From assembly GCF_030812295.1 (NCBI RefSeq), contig NZ_JAUSSK010000001.1:930001-994000 (forward strand): 64,000 nucleotides of DNA, read 5' to 3'. Source of the stretch: Luteibacter jiangsuensis. GTDB taxonomy: Bacteria > Pseudomonadota > Gammaproteobacteria > Xanthomonadales > Rhodanobacteraceae. Below, piece after piece: positions 19,453-30,000 of the stretch (the first letter of the stretch is position 1; every line of letters starts with the position of its first letter). A program made the position numbers and the translations under genes. The notes beneath the pieces were generated by a model. The model did no database searches, was not told the origin of the DNA, and saw only the letters and a list, made by a program, of their open reading frames with translations.

Positions 19453-21582
19453 TCAGGACTTACGTGGACCAGGATCGCTTGTCGCAGGTTTACCGTCTTC
19501 GTGATGTCCGGCGAAACGCCGGAGGTAGCGTGGTGCGCTGGGCGTGGTAACGGCGATGTCGAACCAGCCTGCGCTGCCCGTCAGATCGAGCGGCAAGGTC
19601 TGCGACTGCCCAGCGGCGAGTTCGAGATCGCGGGGTACCGTGTTGCCATAAGCATCCGCGATGCGGGCGGTCACGCTCGCCGTCCCCCGGTTGCTCAGGC
19701 GCACGTCAACGCCGCGAGTGCCTGACGTGCCGGCAACGACCACTTCCAACCCATCACCGGCGAACCCACGCAGGTGTGCGAAGTAGCCATTCGGCCCGTG
19801 GATGCGACGGTCGTAGCCATCGCCGGCTTTCGCCAGCGCCCAGCGATCCTCGATGCGTTTGCCCGCGCTGACCGCATAGCGGCGCGGCGGGGCGTCGCGC
19901 TGGAGTCCGTCGTAGACGAGGAATGCGGCGCCGAGGCGGCCGCTGTTGGTGAAGACGATGCGACTGCTGTCCGCGTCCAGGCGATGCCCGATCGTCCAGG
20001 CGTAGCCGAGGGCGCGCGATGGACGCGTGCCCGGCTCCTGCACGGGCATGGCTTGCTCGCGCGGCACCGTGATGACTGCCTTGCCATCCGAGCCGGCCGG
20101 CACACCCAGCGTCGGCACGTGCTGGTCGGCGCTGCCGGCGAAATCGAAGGCGCTGGTCAGGTCGCCGCACACCGAGCGGCGCCATGTGCCGATGTTCGGC
20201 TCCTCGACGCCGAAGCGCTTTTCGAGGAACCGCAGCACCGAGGTGTGATCGAAGGTTTCCGAGCAGACCCAGCCACCACGGGTCCACGGCGAGACGACGA
20301 TCATCGGCACGCGATTGCCCAGGCCGACCGGCTGTTCGCCGCGTGGATCGCTGTCCGGTACGAGCGGCGACGAGATCCTCGGATGGGCATCGAGGTCCAT
20401 GATCTCGTCGCCCAGGCCGACGAGCAGGTCGTCGGAAACCATGCCCTGCCCGTCCTCGCCGCTTTCCAGCGGCGGCGCCGGCGGTACCACGTGATCGAAG
20501 AAGCCGTCGTTCTCGTCGTAGTTGAGGAACAGGACCGTGCGGCTCCACACCTTCGGATTGGCGGTCAGCGCCTCGATGACGCGGCGGATGTAAAAGGCGC
20601 CGTCGGCGGGTGACGAGGTGGGATGTTCGCTGTACGTGTACGGCGCGACGATCCACGTCACCTGCGGCAGGCGGTCGTGCAACACGTCGTCGCGCAGTTC
20701 GCGCAGGCTGTGGTTCGACACCCCGTTGCGCACGAGCGACCCCTTCGGATCGGCGCCTTCCTTCACCTGGTACTTCGCGAAGAACTCCAGCGAGTTATCC
20801 GTGTAGTTGTCGGTCGGCGAACCCGGATCGCCGGTGCCGCCCTGGTACACGCGCCAGCTGACACCCGCTCTCTCCAGCCGCTCCGGATACGTGGTCCACG
20901 TATAGCCATTTGCATCGGGGCGTTCCTCGGTACCCGGACCGTTGTCCTTCGTACCCAACCGGCCGGAAGGATCGGACGTGCCGCTCCAGAGGTAGATCCG
21001 GTTGATGGCGGTGTCGGCGAGTGCCGAGGCGTGGTATGCGTCGCACACGGTGAAGGCGTCGGCGAGCGCGTAGTGGAATGCCGCGTCCTCGCGGCGCAGG
21101 TACGCCATCGTCAGCACGTCCTGCTTTTGCTCGATCCAGCGGTCGTTGCGGCCGAGGTTCCAGGCGCCGTGGCCGCTGCTCCAGCCGTGGTCGGTGCCCT
21201 CGTGATGATCGCCGCAGGCGCGCGTGTCCAGGTGGAAGGGATAGACCCAGCCCACGTCGTCGCCGATGCCGCGTGCCTTCCAGTATTTCGTGCGCGCCAC
21301 CGTCACCGGCTGGCGCCACACCGGGTCGCCATTGCCGAGTTCCAGCACGCGTGGATCGGCGAAGCCGCGCACGCCGCGCAGGCTGCCGAAGTAGTGGTCG
21401 AACGAGCGGTTCTCCTGCATGAGGATCACCACATGGCCGACATCCGCGATCGTGCCTGTGCGCCGGTCGGGACCCGTCGCCAGCGCCTTGGCGATCGCCG
21501 CCGGGAAACCCTGCGCGACCAGCGAGGCGGCGGCGGTGGCGCCCGCGGCATGGAGGAAACGGCGGCGATCGCGGGAAAACAT
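19453..21582 (-). CDS. Tat-exported phospholipase C, phosphocholine-specific type
   Basis: 709 residues. The N-terminal twin-arginine signal (SRDRRRFLHAAGATAAASLV) implies folded export. The phosphoesterase core starts with VVILMQENRSFDHYFGSLRG and includes TWIVAPYTYSEHPTSSPADG and LFLNYDENDGFFDHVVPP, typical of the PlcH/PlcN/acid-phosphatase-like superfamily. Two C-terminal beta domains (DUF756-like region) complete the usual length. Known members release phosphocholine or phosphoethanolamine from phospholipids. It is 6 bp downstream of the inositol-monophosphatase-like gene on the same strand, and divergent from a phosphonate-type importer, which suggests a phosphorus-scavenging role. Confidence 0.9.
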   Translation of the reverse strand: MFSRDRRRFLHAAGATAAASLVAQGFPAAIAKALATGPDRRTGTIADVGHVVILMQENRSFDHYFGSLRGVRGFADPRVLELGNGDPVWRQPVTVARTKYWKARGIGDDVGWVYPFHLDTRACGDHHEGTDHGWSSGHGAWNLGRNDRWIEQKQDVLTMAYLRREDAAFHYALADAFTVCDAYHASALADTAINRIYLWSGTSDPSGRLGTKDNGPGTEERPDANGYTWTTYPERLERAGVSWRVYQGGTGDPGSPTDNYTDNSLEFFAKYQVKEGADPKGSLVRNGVSNHSLRELRDDVLHDRLPQVTWIVAPYTYSEHPTSSPADGAFYIRRVIEALTANPKVWSRTVLFLNYDENDGFFDHVVPPAPPLESGEDGQGMVSDDLLVGLGDEIMDLDAHPRISSPLVPDSDPRGEQPVGLGNRVPMIVVSPWTRGGWVCSETFDHTSVLRFLEKRFGVEEPNIGTWRRSVCGDLTSAFDFAGSADQHVPTLGVPAGSDGKAVITVPREQAMPVQEPGTRPSRALGYAWTIGHRLDADSSRIVFTNSGRLGAAFLVYDGLQRDAPPRRYAVSAGKRIEDRWALAKAGDGYDRRIHGPNGYFAHLRGFAGDGLEVVVAGTSGTRGVDVRLSNRGTASVTARIADAYGNTVPRDLELAAGQSQTLPLDLTGSAGWFDIAVTTPSAPRYLRRFAGHHEDGKPATSDPGPRKS

Positions 21583-21588
21583 CCGGCA

Positions 21589-22380
21589 TCAGTCCTTGGC
21601 GAGCGATTCGATGAGTGCCGCATGCAAGGCGGGCGTGGCCGCGGCGACGACGCGACCGCCGCTGTCGAGGCCGAGCGCGCGGCCTTCCCAGTCGGTCATG
21701 ACGCCACCGGCGGCTTCGACCACCGGCGCGATGGCGAGGTAGTCGTAGGGCATGAGGTTGGCCTCGACCACGGCATCGATATGACCGGCCGCCAACATGC
21801 CATAACCGTAGCAGTCGCCACCGAAACGGCGCGCATACGCGGCACGGCTCGTGCGGTCGAAACGGGACCATTCGTCAGGGCTGAACATGTCCGGCGTGGT
21901 CGTGTAGAGCGTGGCGGCCGCGAGGGTCTCGCACGCGCGGGTACGGCATGGCAGCCCGTTCATCGTCGTTCCCACGCCCGTGTGCCCGATCCAGCGTTCG
22001 TCGAGCACGGGCATGTCCAGCACGCCGAGAACCGGCTTGCCGTGACGGAGCAAGGCCAGCAAGGTGCCCCATAGCGGCCAGCCTGAAATGAAGCTGCGCG
22101 TGCCGTCGATGGGATCGATCGACCAGACGTATTCCGCATCCACGCGCGTCGCCCCGTACTCCTCGCCGAGCAGGCCGTGCGAGGGCCACGCCAGTTCGAT
22201 ACGTTCGCGCAACATCGATTCCACACCCCGGTCCACGGCTGTCACGGGGCTCATATCACCCTTGAGCGTCACATCCACCGGGCGGCGGAATCGCGGCACG
22301 GACAACGCACGCGCGTTATCGGCGATACCCGCGGCGAATGCCTCGAACTCCTTCCGCTCAACGGCGGACAACGCTTCCAT
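21589..22380 (-). CDS. Inositol-monophosphatase family phosphatase (HisN-like)
   Basis: 263 residues with the metal-dependent IMPase signature: GLLGEEYG (metal ligand Glu), WSIDPIDGTRSFISGWPLWG (DPxDGT) and a C-terminal YDYLAIAPVVEAAGG. The phrase DGTRSFISG is common in bacterial histidinol-phosphatase (HisN)-type members, but no his genes lie nearby. It hydrolyses a small phosphomonoester in the cytosol. The ATG at 22380 has AGGAG 8 nt upstream. The stop is 6 bp before the phospholipase C start, so the two form an operon; an intracellular phosphatase acting on a product of lipid head-group uptake is plausible but unproven. Confidence 0.88.
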   Translation of the reverse strand: MEALSAVERKEFEAFAAGIADNARALSVPRFRRPVDVTLKGDMSPVTAVDRGVESMLRERIELAWPSHGLLGEEYGATRVDAEYVWSIDPIDGTRSFISGWPLWGTLLALLRHGKPVLGVLDMPVLDERWIGHTGVGTTMNGLPCRTRACETLAAATLYTTTPDMFSPDEWSRFDRTSRAAYARRFGGDCYGYGMLAAGHIDAVVEANLMPYDYLAIAPVVEAAGGVMTDWEGRALGLDSGGRVVAAATPALHAALIESLAKD

Positions 22381-22578
22381 CAATGACACTCCTGGCTGGA
22401 AAGAACATGCGCGGCCTAGCGTTCGCACATTTCGGGATGATGACAAAAACGAAAATTCTTTGGTGGACTCGGAAGCCACAGGTTTGCAAATATACCCAAA
22501 ATGCCACACGGTTGGTGCATCATGAACCTTCCGCGGGGCACCTTCGACGAACCGCGTCACAGGGTGAAAAAACCGGCC
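22381..22578. promoter_or_regulatory. Divergent promoter region between phospholipase and ABC-importer operons
   Basis: A 198-bp gap that must hold the promoters of both operons. It is visibly richer in A/T than its surroundings in the middle (22441-22505, with AAAAACGAAAATTC and GCAAATATACCC). I could not find a convincing pair of Pho-box repeats or a palindrome. The assignment is by position. Confidence 0.4.
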
Positions 22579-23583
22579 ATGCGTCCATACCGCCAAATCG
22601 GAAGCGTCATCGCGCTGCTCATGGCCGCCTGTGGCGTGGCCCGTGCCGGTACGGTCACCGTGTACTCCGCCCTGGAAAGCGACGAGATCGCCACCTACCT
22701 GGACGCGGCGAAGAAGGCCCTGCCCGGCCTCGACATCCGGGTCCTGCGCCTGTCCAGCGGCGACCTCGCCGCGCGCCTGCTCGCCGAATCGGCCGAACCG
22801 CGAAACGACGCGATCTGGGGCATGGCGGTCACCGACATGCTCGAACCGCGCATCGCCATGCTGCTCACGCCGGTGCACGGGCCGAACATCGACCGCATCC
22901 CGGCGGCGTTCCGCGCCACCGATGGGCTCTGGTTCGCACCCACGGGGTACCTCGCCGCCCTGTGCGTCAATCGCGAGGCCCTGGCCGAGCGCAACCTGCC
23001 GATGCCACGCAGTTGGCGCGATCTCGCCTCGCCGAAGTACCGGGGCCAGGTGGCCATGCCCGATCCCTCGTCGTCCGGCACGGGTTACATGCTGGTGTCT
23101 TCGCTGTCCGACGCCGGGCGCGACGCCGAAGGCATGGACCTGCTGCGCGGCATCGCGCGCAACGTCGGCCAGGTCACCCTGTCCGGCTCGGCACCGTGCA
23201 AGCTCGCGCGTATCGGCGAATTCCCCATCGGCATCTCGTTCGCCTTCTCAGCCATGCAATCCATCCGCCAGGGCTATCCGGTGACGATGGTGATCCCGGA
23301 AGGACGCAAGGGTTACGAACTGGAGGCATCCGCGCTGATGAAGGGTTCTCCGCACGCGGATGACACGAAGCGTTTTCTCGACTGGACTGCGTCGCCCGAA
23401 GCGGCCGCGCTCTATCGTGGTTACAAGGAGATCGTCGCCGCTCCCGGCAGCGTGCCGAGCGCGGAACAACAACGGCAGGGCTTGCCCGCCGACCTGGTCG
23501 CGACGCTGTCCGCGCGCGACTTCGCCACCGCGGCGCGCGAACGCGCGGCGCTCATCGCCAGATACAAGCGGCTGACGCGCTAG
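22579..23583 (+). CDS. ABC importer substrate-binding protein, 2-aminoethylphosphonate/Fe3+ type
   Basis: 334 residues from the ATG at 22579, with a signal peptide ending near CGVARAGTVTVYSA. The mature protein has the fold of the Fe(III)/phosphonate-type periplasmic binding proteins: TVYSALESDE at the start, WFAPTGYLAALCVN, and PDPSSSGTGYMLVSS. These match the putative 2-aminoethylphosphonate binding proteins (PhnS2/AepX group) more than iron binders, because the paired tyrosines of FbpA are not evident. It is the first gene of a four-gene operon. An in-frame ATG at 22522 exists but would bury the signal peptide. Confidence 0.8.
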   Translation: MRPYRQIGSVIALLMAACGVARAGTVTVYSALESDEIATYLDAAKKALPGLDIRVLRLSSGDLAARLLAESAEPRNDAIWGMAVTDMLEPRIAMLLTPVHGPNIDRIPAAFRATDGLWFAPTGYLAALCVNREALAERNLPMPRSWRDLASPKYRGQVAMPDPSSSGTGYMLVSSLSDAGRDAEGMDLLRGIARNVGQVTLSGSAPCKLARIGEFPIGISFAFSAMQSIRQGYPVTMVIPEGRKGYELEASALMKGSPHADDTKRFLDWTASPEAAALYRGYKEIVAAPGSVPSAEQQRQGLPADLVATLSARDFATAARERAALIARYKRLTR

Positions 23584-23608
23584 CGCGACGGCCTGGGGGA
23601 GTTGGGAA

Positions 23609-24610
23609 ATGCACCTGCGGATCGACGACATCGCAAAGGCATGGAGCGGGCATACCGTGCTCGATGGCGTCTCGTTCGACGCCGGGGAGAACGAGTTCGT
23701 CTGCCTGCTCGGGCCCAGCGGCTGTGGCAAGACCACCCTGCTGCGCATCGTCGCGGGATTGACCGCGGCGGACGCGGGGCGCGTGATCCTCGGCGGCCGC
23801 GACATCAGCGCCTTGCCCGCGCGCGAGCGGCGCATGGGCCTGGTCTTCCAGGCCTATTCCCTGTTCCCCGACATGACCGCGGCGGCCAATGTCGGCTACC
23901 CCATGCGCTTGCGCCGCGACGCCCCGGCGAAGATCGCCGCACGCTGCAGCGAACTGCTGGAACGGGTCGGGTTGGGTGGCCTCGGCGCGCGCTTCCCCGA
24001 CGAACTTTCCGGCGGCCAGCAGCAGCGCGTGGCGCTGGCCCGCGCCCTCGCCACCGAACCGGCCATGCTGCTGCTCGACGAACCGCTCTCCGCGCTCGAT
24101 CCCGCCATACGCGGGCAGTTGCGCAGCGAGATCCGCCTGCTCCAGCGTGCGCTCGGCATCCCGACGATCATGGTGACGCACGACCAGGAAGAAGCGCTGG
24201 CGATGGCGGACACGATCGTCTGCATGAATCGCGGCAGGATCGAACAGACCGGCAGCCCCCGCGACCTCTACGAGCGCCCGCGTTCACGTTTCGTGGCCGA
24301 GTTCATCGGACGCGCCAACCTGCTGCCGACGGCGTTCGTGCGCGATGCGATACCCGGCTTCCTCGAACGGCGCCCGCCCGGCGACGAGGCCACGTACGAG
24401 CTGTGCCTGCGCCCCGAGGACGTGGTGATCGAAAACGATCCGCGCGGCGAGGCCGTGATCGAGGACACCGTCTTCCTCGGCAACCTCGCGCGCATCACGC
24501 TCGCCTGGCGGGGACGGAAGCTGCTGGTGGAGCAGCCCGGACGCAGTGCGTTGAACCGCGGCGAGCTGGTCTCCGTGGATGCATTGCGCGGCGCATGGGT
24601 GTGCGCGTGA
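23609..24610 (+). CDS. ABC importer ATP-binding protein
   Basis: 333 residues. Walker A is GPSGCGKTTLL (about 38-48), the Q-loop lies in GLVFQAYSLFPDMTA, the signature is LSGGQQQRVALARAL, Walker B is MLLLDEPLSALD, and the switch His is in MVTHDQEEAL. A C-terminal regulatory TOBE-like domain follows (LCLRPEDVVIE). This layout fits the importer group that includes PhnT, PotA and FbpC. It powers the fused permease encoded next. The permease ATG at 24595 would overlap its 3' end by 16 bases. Confidence 0.93.
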   Translation: MHLRIDDIAKAWSGHTVLDGVSFDAGENEFVCLLGPSGCGKTTLLRIVAGLTAADAGRVILGGRDISALPARERRMGLVFQAYSLFPDMTAAANVGYPMRLRRDAPAKIAARCSELLERVGLGGLGARFPDELSGGQQQRVALARALATEPAMLLLDEPLSALDPAIRGQLRSEIRLLQRALGIPTIMVTHDQEEALAMADTIVCMNRGRIEQTGSPRDLYERPRSRFVAEFIGRANLLPTAFVRDAIPGFLERRPPGDEATYELCLRPEDVVIENDPRGEAVIEDTVFLGNLARITLAWRGRKLLVEQPGRSALNRGELVSVDALRGAWVCA

Positions 24611-26238
24611 AGAGGATGCGCACGACAGGCATGCTCTTGCTGGCGGTTCCGCTGCTGTTCCTGCTCGTGTTCTTCCTGCATCCGTTGGCGACGGTGCTCG
24701 TGCGCAGCGTCACCGATGCACAGGGAATGCCGACATTCGCGAACTACGTACGCCTGTTCGACGATCCCGGGCTTCCGCGAGCGGCAATGCGCAGCCTGGT
24801 CATCGGCGTCGCCACCACGCTATGCACCGTTTCACTCGGGCTGTGCCTGGCGATGGCGCTGCATCGCTCCCGCCTGCCCGGCAAGGCCCTGATCCGTACC
24901 GCCCTGCTCCTGCCGATGCTCGCGCCGTCGCTCGTCCTCGCGCTCGGCCTCGTTTGCCTGCTCGGACGTAATGGGCTGGTGCACCGGCTTACCGGCCTGC
25001 CCACCGACATCTATGGCTTCTGGGGCCTGCTCATCGCGAACACGCTCTACGGGCTGCCGCAGGTGGTGATCATCGTTTCCGCCGCGTTGGCCCGAACGCC
25101 TGCACGCCATTACGACGCCGCCGAATCCATGGGTGCGACGCCCTGGCGGCAGTTCCTCGACGTGACCATCCCCCGGCTGCGCTTCGCCCTGCTTGCGGCG
25201 GCCTTCCTGGTCTTCACCGAAACGCTGACCGACTTCGGCAGCGCCGTGGTCGTCGGCGGCAGCTACCGCGTGCTGGCGGTGGAGATCTACGGCGAAGTGG
25301 TCGGACAGCTGGATTTCGCCATGGGCGCGACGCTGGGCGTGGTGCTGCTGGCGCCCGCCCTGCTCTCGGTCTGGCTGGCGCGGATGGCCAGGCGCCGCCA
25401 GGACACGGGCGATGCGAGCCCGGGGCGGACACTGGTTCCCGCGCGACACCCATGGCGCGACGTCGCGCTGGGTGGCATCTCGCTGCTGGCCCTGCTGCCC
25501 CTTGTCGGCGTCGTCGCCACCGTCGCTTATGTCAGCGTGGTGAAGCTGTGGCCGTACGACCGGACGCTCACGCTGGCCAATTACATGGGCGGCATGCCCG
25601 ACGGATACGGCCCCGTGGCGACATCGATCACCATGTCCTTGCTTGCCGCGGGCGCCGGTGTGCTGCTGGTGTTCGCATTGTCCGCGGGCCTGCGCCGCGC
25701 ACCGCCGTTCATAGCCAAACCCGTGCAGTTCATCGCCTCACTGCCTGCCGCGGTGCCTGGCCTCGTGTTGGGCCTGGGCTACGTGCTGGCCTTCAACCAC
25801 GGACCACTTTCCGGCTGGCTTTATGGAAGCGTGGCGATCGTCGCCGCGTGCAGCCTCTTCCATTACCACGCGCAGGCCTTCCTCACGATGCAGACCGGCA
25901 TGCGCCAGGTGCCGGAAGCGCTGGACGATGCCGTGGCGGTATCCGGCGGCTCGACCTTCCACGTACTGCGCGACGCGGTATGGCCGTTCGCCGCACCGGC
26001 GGCGATATCCACCTTCTTCTACCTGTTCATGCGCTCCATGGTGACGCTGTCGGGCGTGATCTTCCTGGTCACCCCCGAACTCGGGCTCGCCTCGGTCACG
26101 GTGATGCGCCTGGACGAAAACGGTTTCCTCGCGCAAGCCGCCGCGTATGCGATGTGCGTCGTGCTTGCCAGCGCACTCGCACTCGGCGCGATGCGCCTCC
26201 TCCTCCACGTACTCAAGGACCGACGCCATGTGGCATGA
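24595..26238 (+). CDS. ABC importer permease, two fused membrane domains
   Basis: About 547 residues; two copies of the binding-protein-dependent permease domain in one chain, as in PhnU2, FbpB or ThiP. Twelve or so hydrophobic helices are visible, with an EAA-type loop in each half (AAESMGATPWRQFLDVTIP near 175, and DDAVAVSGGSTFHVLRDAVWP near 450). These loops contact the ATPase. The start is uncertain: ATG 24595 overlaps the ATPase gene, ATG 24616 follows its stop. The gene ends inside the start of the DeoR regulator. Confidence 0.88.
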   Translation: MGVRVKRMRTTGMLLLAVPLLFLLVFFLHPLATVLVRSVTDAQGMPTFANYVRLFDDPGLPRAAMRSLVIGVATTLCTVSLGLCLAMALHRSRLPGKALIRTALLLPMLAPSLVLALGLVCLLGRNGLVHRLTGLPTDIYGFWGLLIANTLYGLPQVVIIVSAALARTPARHYDAAESMGATPWRQFLDVTIPRLRFALLAAAFLVFTETLTDFGSAVVVGGSYRVLAVEIYGEVVGQLDFAMGATLGVVLLAPALLSVWLARMARRRQDTGDASPGRTLVPARHPWRDVALGGISLLALLPLVGVVATVAYVSVVKLWPYDRTLTLANYMGGMPDGYGPVATSITMSLLAAGAGVLLVFALSAGLRRAPPFIAKPVQFIASLPAAVPGLVLGLGYVLAFNHGPLSGWLYGSVAIVAACSLFHYHAQAFLTMQTGMRQVPEALDDAVAVSGGSTFHVLRDAVWPFAAPAAISTFFYLFMRSMVTLSGVIFLVTPELGLASVTVMRLDENGFLAQAAAYAMCVVLASALALGAMRLLLHVLKDRRHVA

Positions 26239-26983
26239 AGAACGGCATTCCCGCATTCGCGACCTGCTGCGCACCAGCGGCCAGGTGTCCGTCGAACGGA
26301 TCGTCACCGAGCTGGGCGTGTCGCGCGAGACGATCCGCCGCGACCTCGTCGAATTGGCCGAGCGCGGCGAGATCCGCCGCGTGCACGGCGGTGCGGTGCT
26401 CACTGGCGACGAACCGCCGATCGACGTGCGCCATGCCACGCGGGTGCGCGAGAAACGCGCCATCGCCAAGAAAGTGGCCAGTCTCGTCGAAAGTGGCCAG
26501 ACCATCTTCATGGATGCGGGCAGCACGATGAACCTCGTGGCCGAGGCACTCGCCACGCGTAGCGGGCTCACCATCGTCACCAACGCGGTGGACGTGGCCT
26601 CGCGCTTCGCCGCGCGGGCCGGCAACGACGTGCACCTGCTAGGCGGCCGCTTCAATGCGCAGACCGGCTGCACCCAAGGCGCCGCCACCGTCGCCGAGAT
26701 CGCCCGTTATCAACCGCACCTCACCATCCTTTCGCCGGTCGGTATCGATGCCAAGGCAGGCGCGAGCAGTTTCGAGATGGAAGAAGCCGAGATCGCACGG
26801 GCGATGTGTGCCAATGCGCGCCGCATCGTCATCGCGGCCGACCATTCCAAGATGGGCGTACGCAGCCGCGTCGCCTGGTGTCCCGCGGACCGCATCGACG
26901 TGCTCGTTACCGACCGTCGCTCGGAGAAGTCCCGCGCGATCGCCGCCATTCGTAAGGCCGTAGGCGACATCGCATACGCCTGA
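26228..26983 (+). CDS. DeoR/GlpR-family transcriptional regulator
   Basis: 251 residues. The N-terminal winged helix has the DeoR signature (RIRDLLRTSGQVSVERIV, VSRETIRRDLVEL, RVHGGAVL). The C-terminal domain is of the sugar-phosphate isomerase-like DeoRC type (IFMDAGSTMNLVAEAL, TNAVDVASRF, DHSKMG). DeoR proteins are mostly repressors that sense a phosphorylated intermediate. The start overlaps the permease stop by 11 bases, so it probably controls this importer operon. A phosphorylated effector would fit transport of a phospho-compound. Confidence 0.9.
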   Translation: MWHEERHSRIRDLLRTSGQVSVERIVTELGVSRETIRRDLVELAERGEIRRVHGGAVLTGDEPPIDVRHATRVREKRAIAKKVASLVESGQTIFMDAGSTMNLVAEALATRSGLTIVTNAVDVASRFAARAGNDVHLLGGRFNAQTGCTQGAATVAEIARYQPHLTILSPVGIDAKAGASSFEMEEAEIARAMCANARRIVIAADHSKMGVRSRVAWCPADRIDVLVTDRRSEKSRAIAAIRKAVGDIAYA

Positions 26984-27074
26984 AACAACACCGCGCCATG
27001 AAGGCCGTCATCCGTCATCCGTTTAGATCGATTGAAACCACCCCGTCACATATACCGCCTTTCCGGAGCATCCC

Positions 27075-30000
27075 ATGAGTCCCCGCCCCACCCTCCGACG
27101 TACCCTCTTATGCGCCGCGGTCGCGGCATCCTTGTCCGGCGTCGCCTTCGGCCAGGCCACCACCGGCCGCATCGCCGGCCAGGCGCCGATCGCCGCCGGT
27201 GAAACCGTCCTCATCGAGGGAAGCAACGGCATCACCCGCGAGGTGCCCGTCGACGCCCGCGGCCGTTATGTCGCCGAGTCGCTGCCCCTGGCCACCTACA
27301 AGGTCTCGCTGAAGGCCAACGGCAACGTCGTCGACACGCGCGACAACATCACGTTGCGCGTGGGTGCCGCCACCGACGTCTCGTTCGAAGCGGCTTCGGG
27401 CGGCAACGCCCAGCAGCTCGAAGGCGTGACCGTTTCGGCAACCAACATGCCGAAGATCGACGTCGCCACCGTCGCTTCCAGCACGGTGATCACCGCGGCC
27501 GACATGGCCCGCCTGCCGCTGCAGCGCTCGGCCGAGGCCGTGGCCCTGCTCGCACCGGGCGCTTCGCCGGGCTATACCGGATTCAAGAACGCCTTCGGCG
27601 GCAGCCTGGTCAGCTTCGCCGGTTCGGCCGTCTCGGAGAACGCGTATTACATCAACGGCATGAACACGACCGATCCGCTCAGCGGCTTCGGCGGCGTCAC
27701 CCTGCCCTACGGTGCCGTGGACCAGCAGGAGGTGCTCAGCGGCGGTTACTCCGCGATGTACGGCCGTTCGGACGGTGGCGTCATCAGCCAGGTCGGCAAG
27801 CGCGGCACCAACGAATGGCACTTCGGCGCCCAGGTGCTCTGGGAGCCGGACTTCGCCCGCGCCAGCGCCCGCAACATCACCTATGGCCACGACAATCCGG
27901 CACCTCCGGGCACGATCAACCAGCGCAACGACGACAACCACGAGTGGAGCACGACGGTCAGCGCTTATGCGGGTGGTCCGTTGATCAAGGACAAGCTGTA
28001 CGCCTTCGCCGCGGTGGAGATGGAGCGCAGCAAGGGCAACAGCATCGGCGACGTGAACCACGCGTACGACACGAAGTACACGTACAAGGACCCGAAGTGG
28101 TACGGCAAGCTCGACTGGAACATCAATGACAGCAACATCCTCGAGCTGACCGGCGTCAACCAGACCCACCGCTCCAACGGCAACAAGTACACCTACGACT
28201 ACGACACCAACACCGTGGGCGACTTCGCCAGCACGGATTCGACGTACAAGACCAAGGCCATGGTCTATGTCGCCAAGTTCACCAGCTACATCACCGACGA
28301 CCTGACGCTCACCGCGCTGTACGGCAAGTCCAAGCTCACGTATTACAACGAGCCGCCGAACACGGGCGTGACGGGCCCGTTCCTGGGAAGCATTAGCTTG
28401 CAGAATCCGGCCTTAAACGGCGGCACACCGATAAGCAACGGTCAGACGCTGGATACAATCGACAACCCCGACCACGAATCGACCAATCGCAATCTGCGCG
28501 TCGACCTGAACTATAAGGCGGGTAACCACTCGATCACTGCAGGTGTCGATAATCAGGACTCGCGTGACATCCAGGACGGAACGACGATTGGGGGTGACGG
28601 TTACGAATTGTGGTATGGCAAGACGGACCCCAACCTTAACATCAGCGACAGTCCCTTCGTGGACAAGCCGGGCAACTACCCCGGTGGACAGACCGGTTAC
28701 TACGGCTACTACCGCCACTACAACACGCTGGCGTCGGTACGCGTGAAGCAGCGCGCGCAATACATCATGGACGACTGGCAGGTCTCCGATCGCCTGCTGC
28801 TCTCGCTGGGCCTGCGCAACGATCAGTTCACCAACTACAACCCCGCCGGCCAGCCGTATCTGAAGCTGACCAAGCCACAGTGGGCTCCGCGCCTGGGCTT
28901 CAGCTGGGACGTGAACGGCGACTCCACCATGAAGATCTACGGCAACGCGGGCCGCTACTTCCTGGCAATGCCGGCGTCCGTCGCACTGCGCACCTCGGCC
29001 GGTTCGCTGGCCACCAACCAGTACTTCACCTATACGGGCATCGACGCGAGCGGCATGCCGACCGGCGTGACCTTCATCCAGTCGGCCACCGGTGGCGCCG
29101 TGTCTCCCAACGGCGAATACGGCCAGCCGCCCGATCCCAAGACCGTCAGCGCCAAGAACATCAAGTCGGAGTACCAGGACGAGTTCATCCTCGGCATGGA
29201 CAAGCAGCTGAACGCCGATTGGGTGGCGGGCGCGAAGGCCACGGTGCGCAAGCTGCGCAACGCGCTGGACGACGTCTGCGACAACGGTGCGATCACTCGC
29301 GCGGCCATCGCCCAGGGCGCGGACATCGATGCGGTGACGGTCGGCAGCTGCTACCTGTCCAACCCGGGTCGCGCCAACGTGTATCAGCTGGCCAATGCGA
29401 ATGGCGGCTACACGAACGTCACCGTGACCAATGCCGACTTTGGTTTCCCGCACCTCAAGCGCAACTACTACGGGCTGGACCTGTACCTGTCGCATCCGTT
29501 CGACGGCACGTGGTCGGGCAAGATCGACTATCTGTATTCGCGCAGCTACGGCAATACGGAAGGCCAGGTACGCTCGGACGTCGGCCAGGGTTCGGTCGCG
29601 GCATCTCGTGACTGGGATTACGCCACGCTGATGAACTATGCCAATGGCGACCTCGGTAACGACCGCAAGCACCAGCTGAAGCTCTACGGTTCCTATCAGA
29701 TCGCGCCGGAATGGCTGCTCTCGGCGAATATCCTGATCCAGTCCGGTCTGCCGAAGTCGTGCCTCGGCCGCTATGGCGCGGATGAGAGCGACCCGTCGGG
29801 TTACGGCAGCTACTACCACTTCTGCTTCGGTGTGCCTTCGGCCTATGGTGCGAAGGGTCGCGAGCCGTGGGAAGAGCTGGTCGACGTGAATGCGGAATAC
29901 CGTCCGCTCTGGGCCGACAAGAAGCTGGCCTTCACCGTATCGGTGTTCAACATCCTCAACCAGCAGCGCTCGCAGCGGACCAATCCCGTCTCGGGAAGCA

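Noticed and set aside
22381-22578. Pho box upstream of the phospholipase/importer operons
   Set aside because: Only scattered ATGACA-like bases; no second repeat at the correct spacing.
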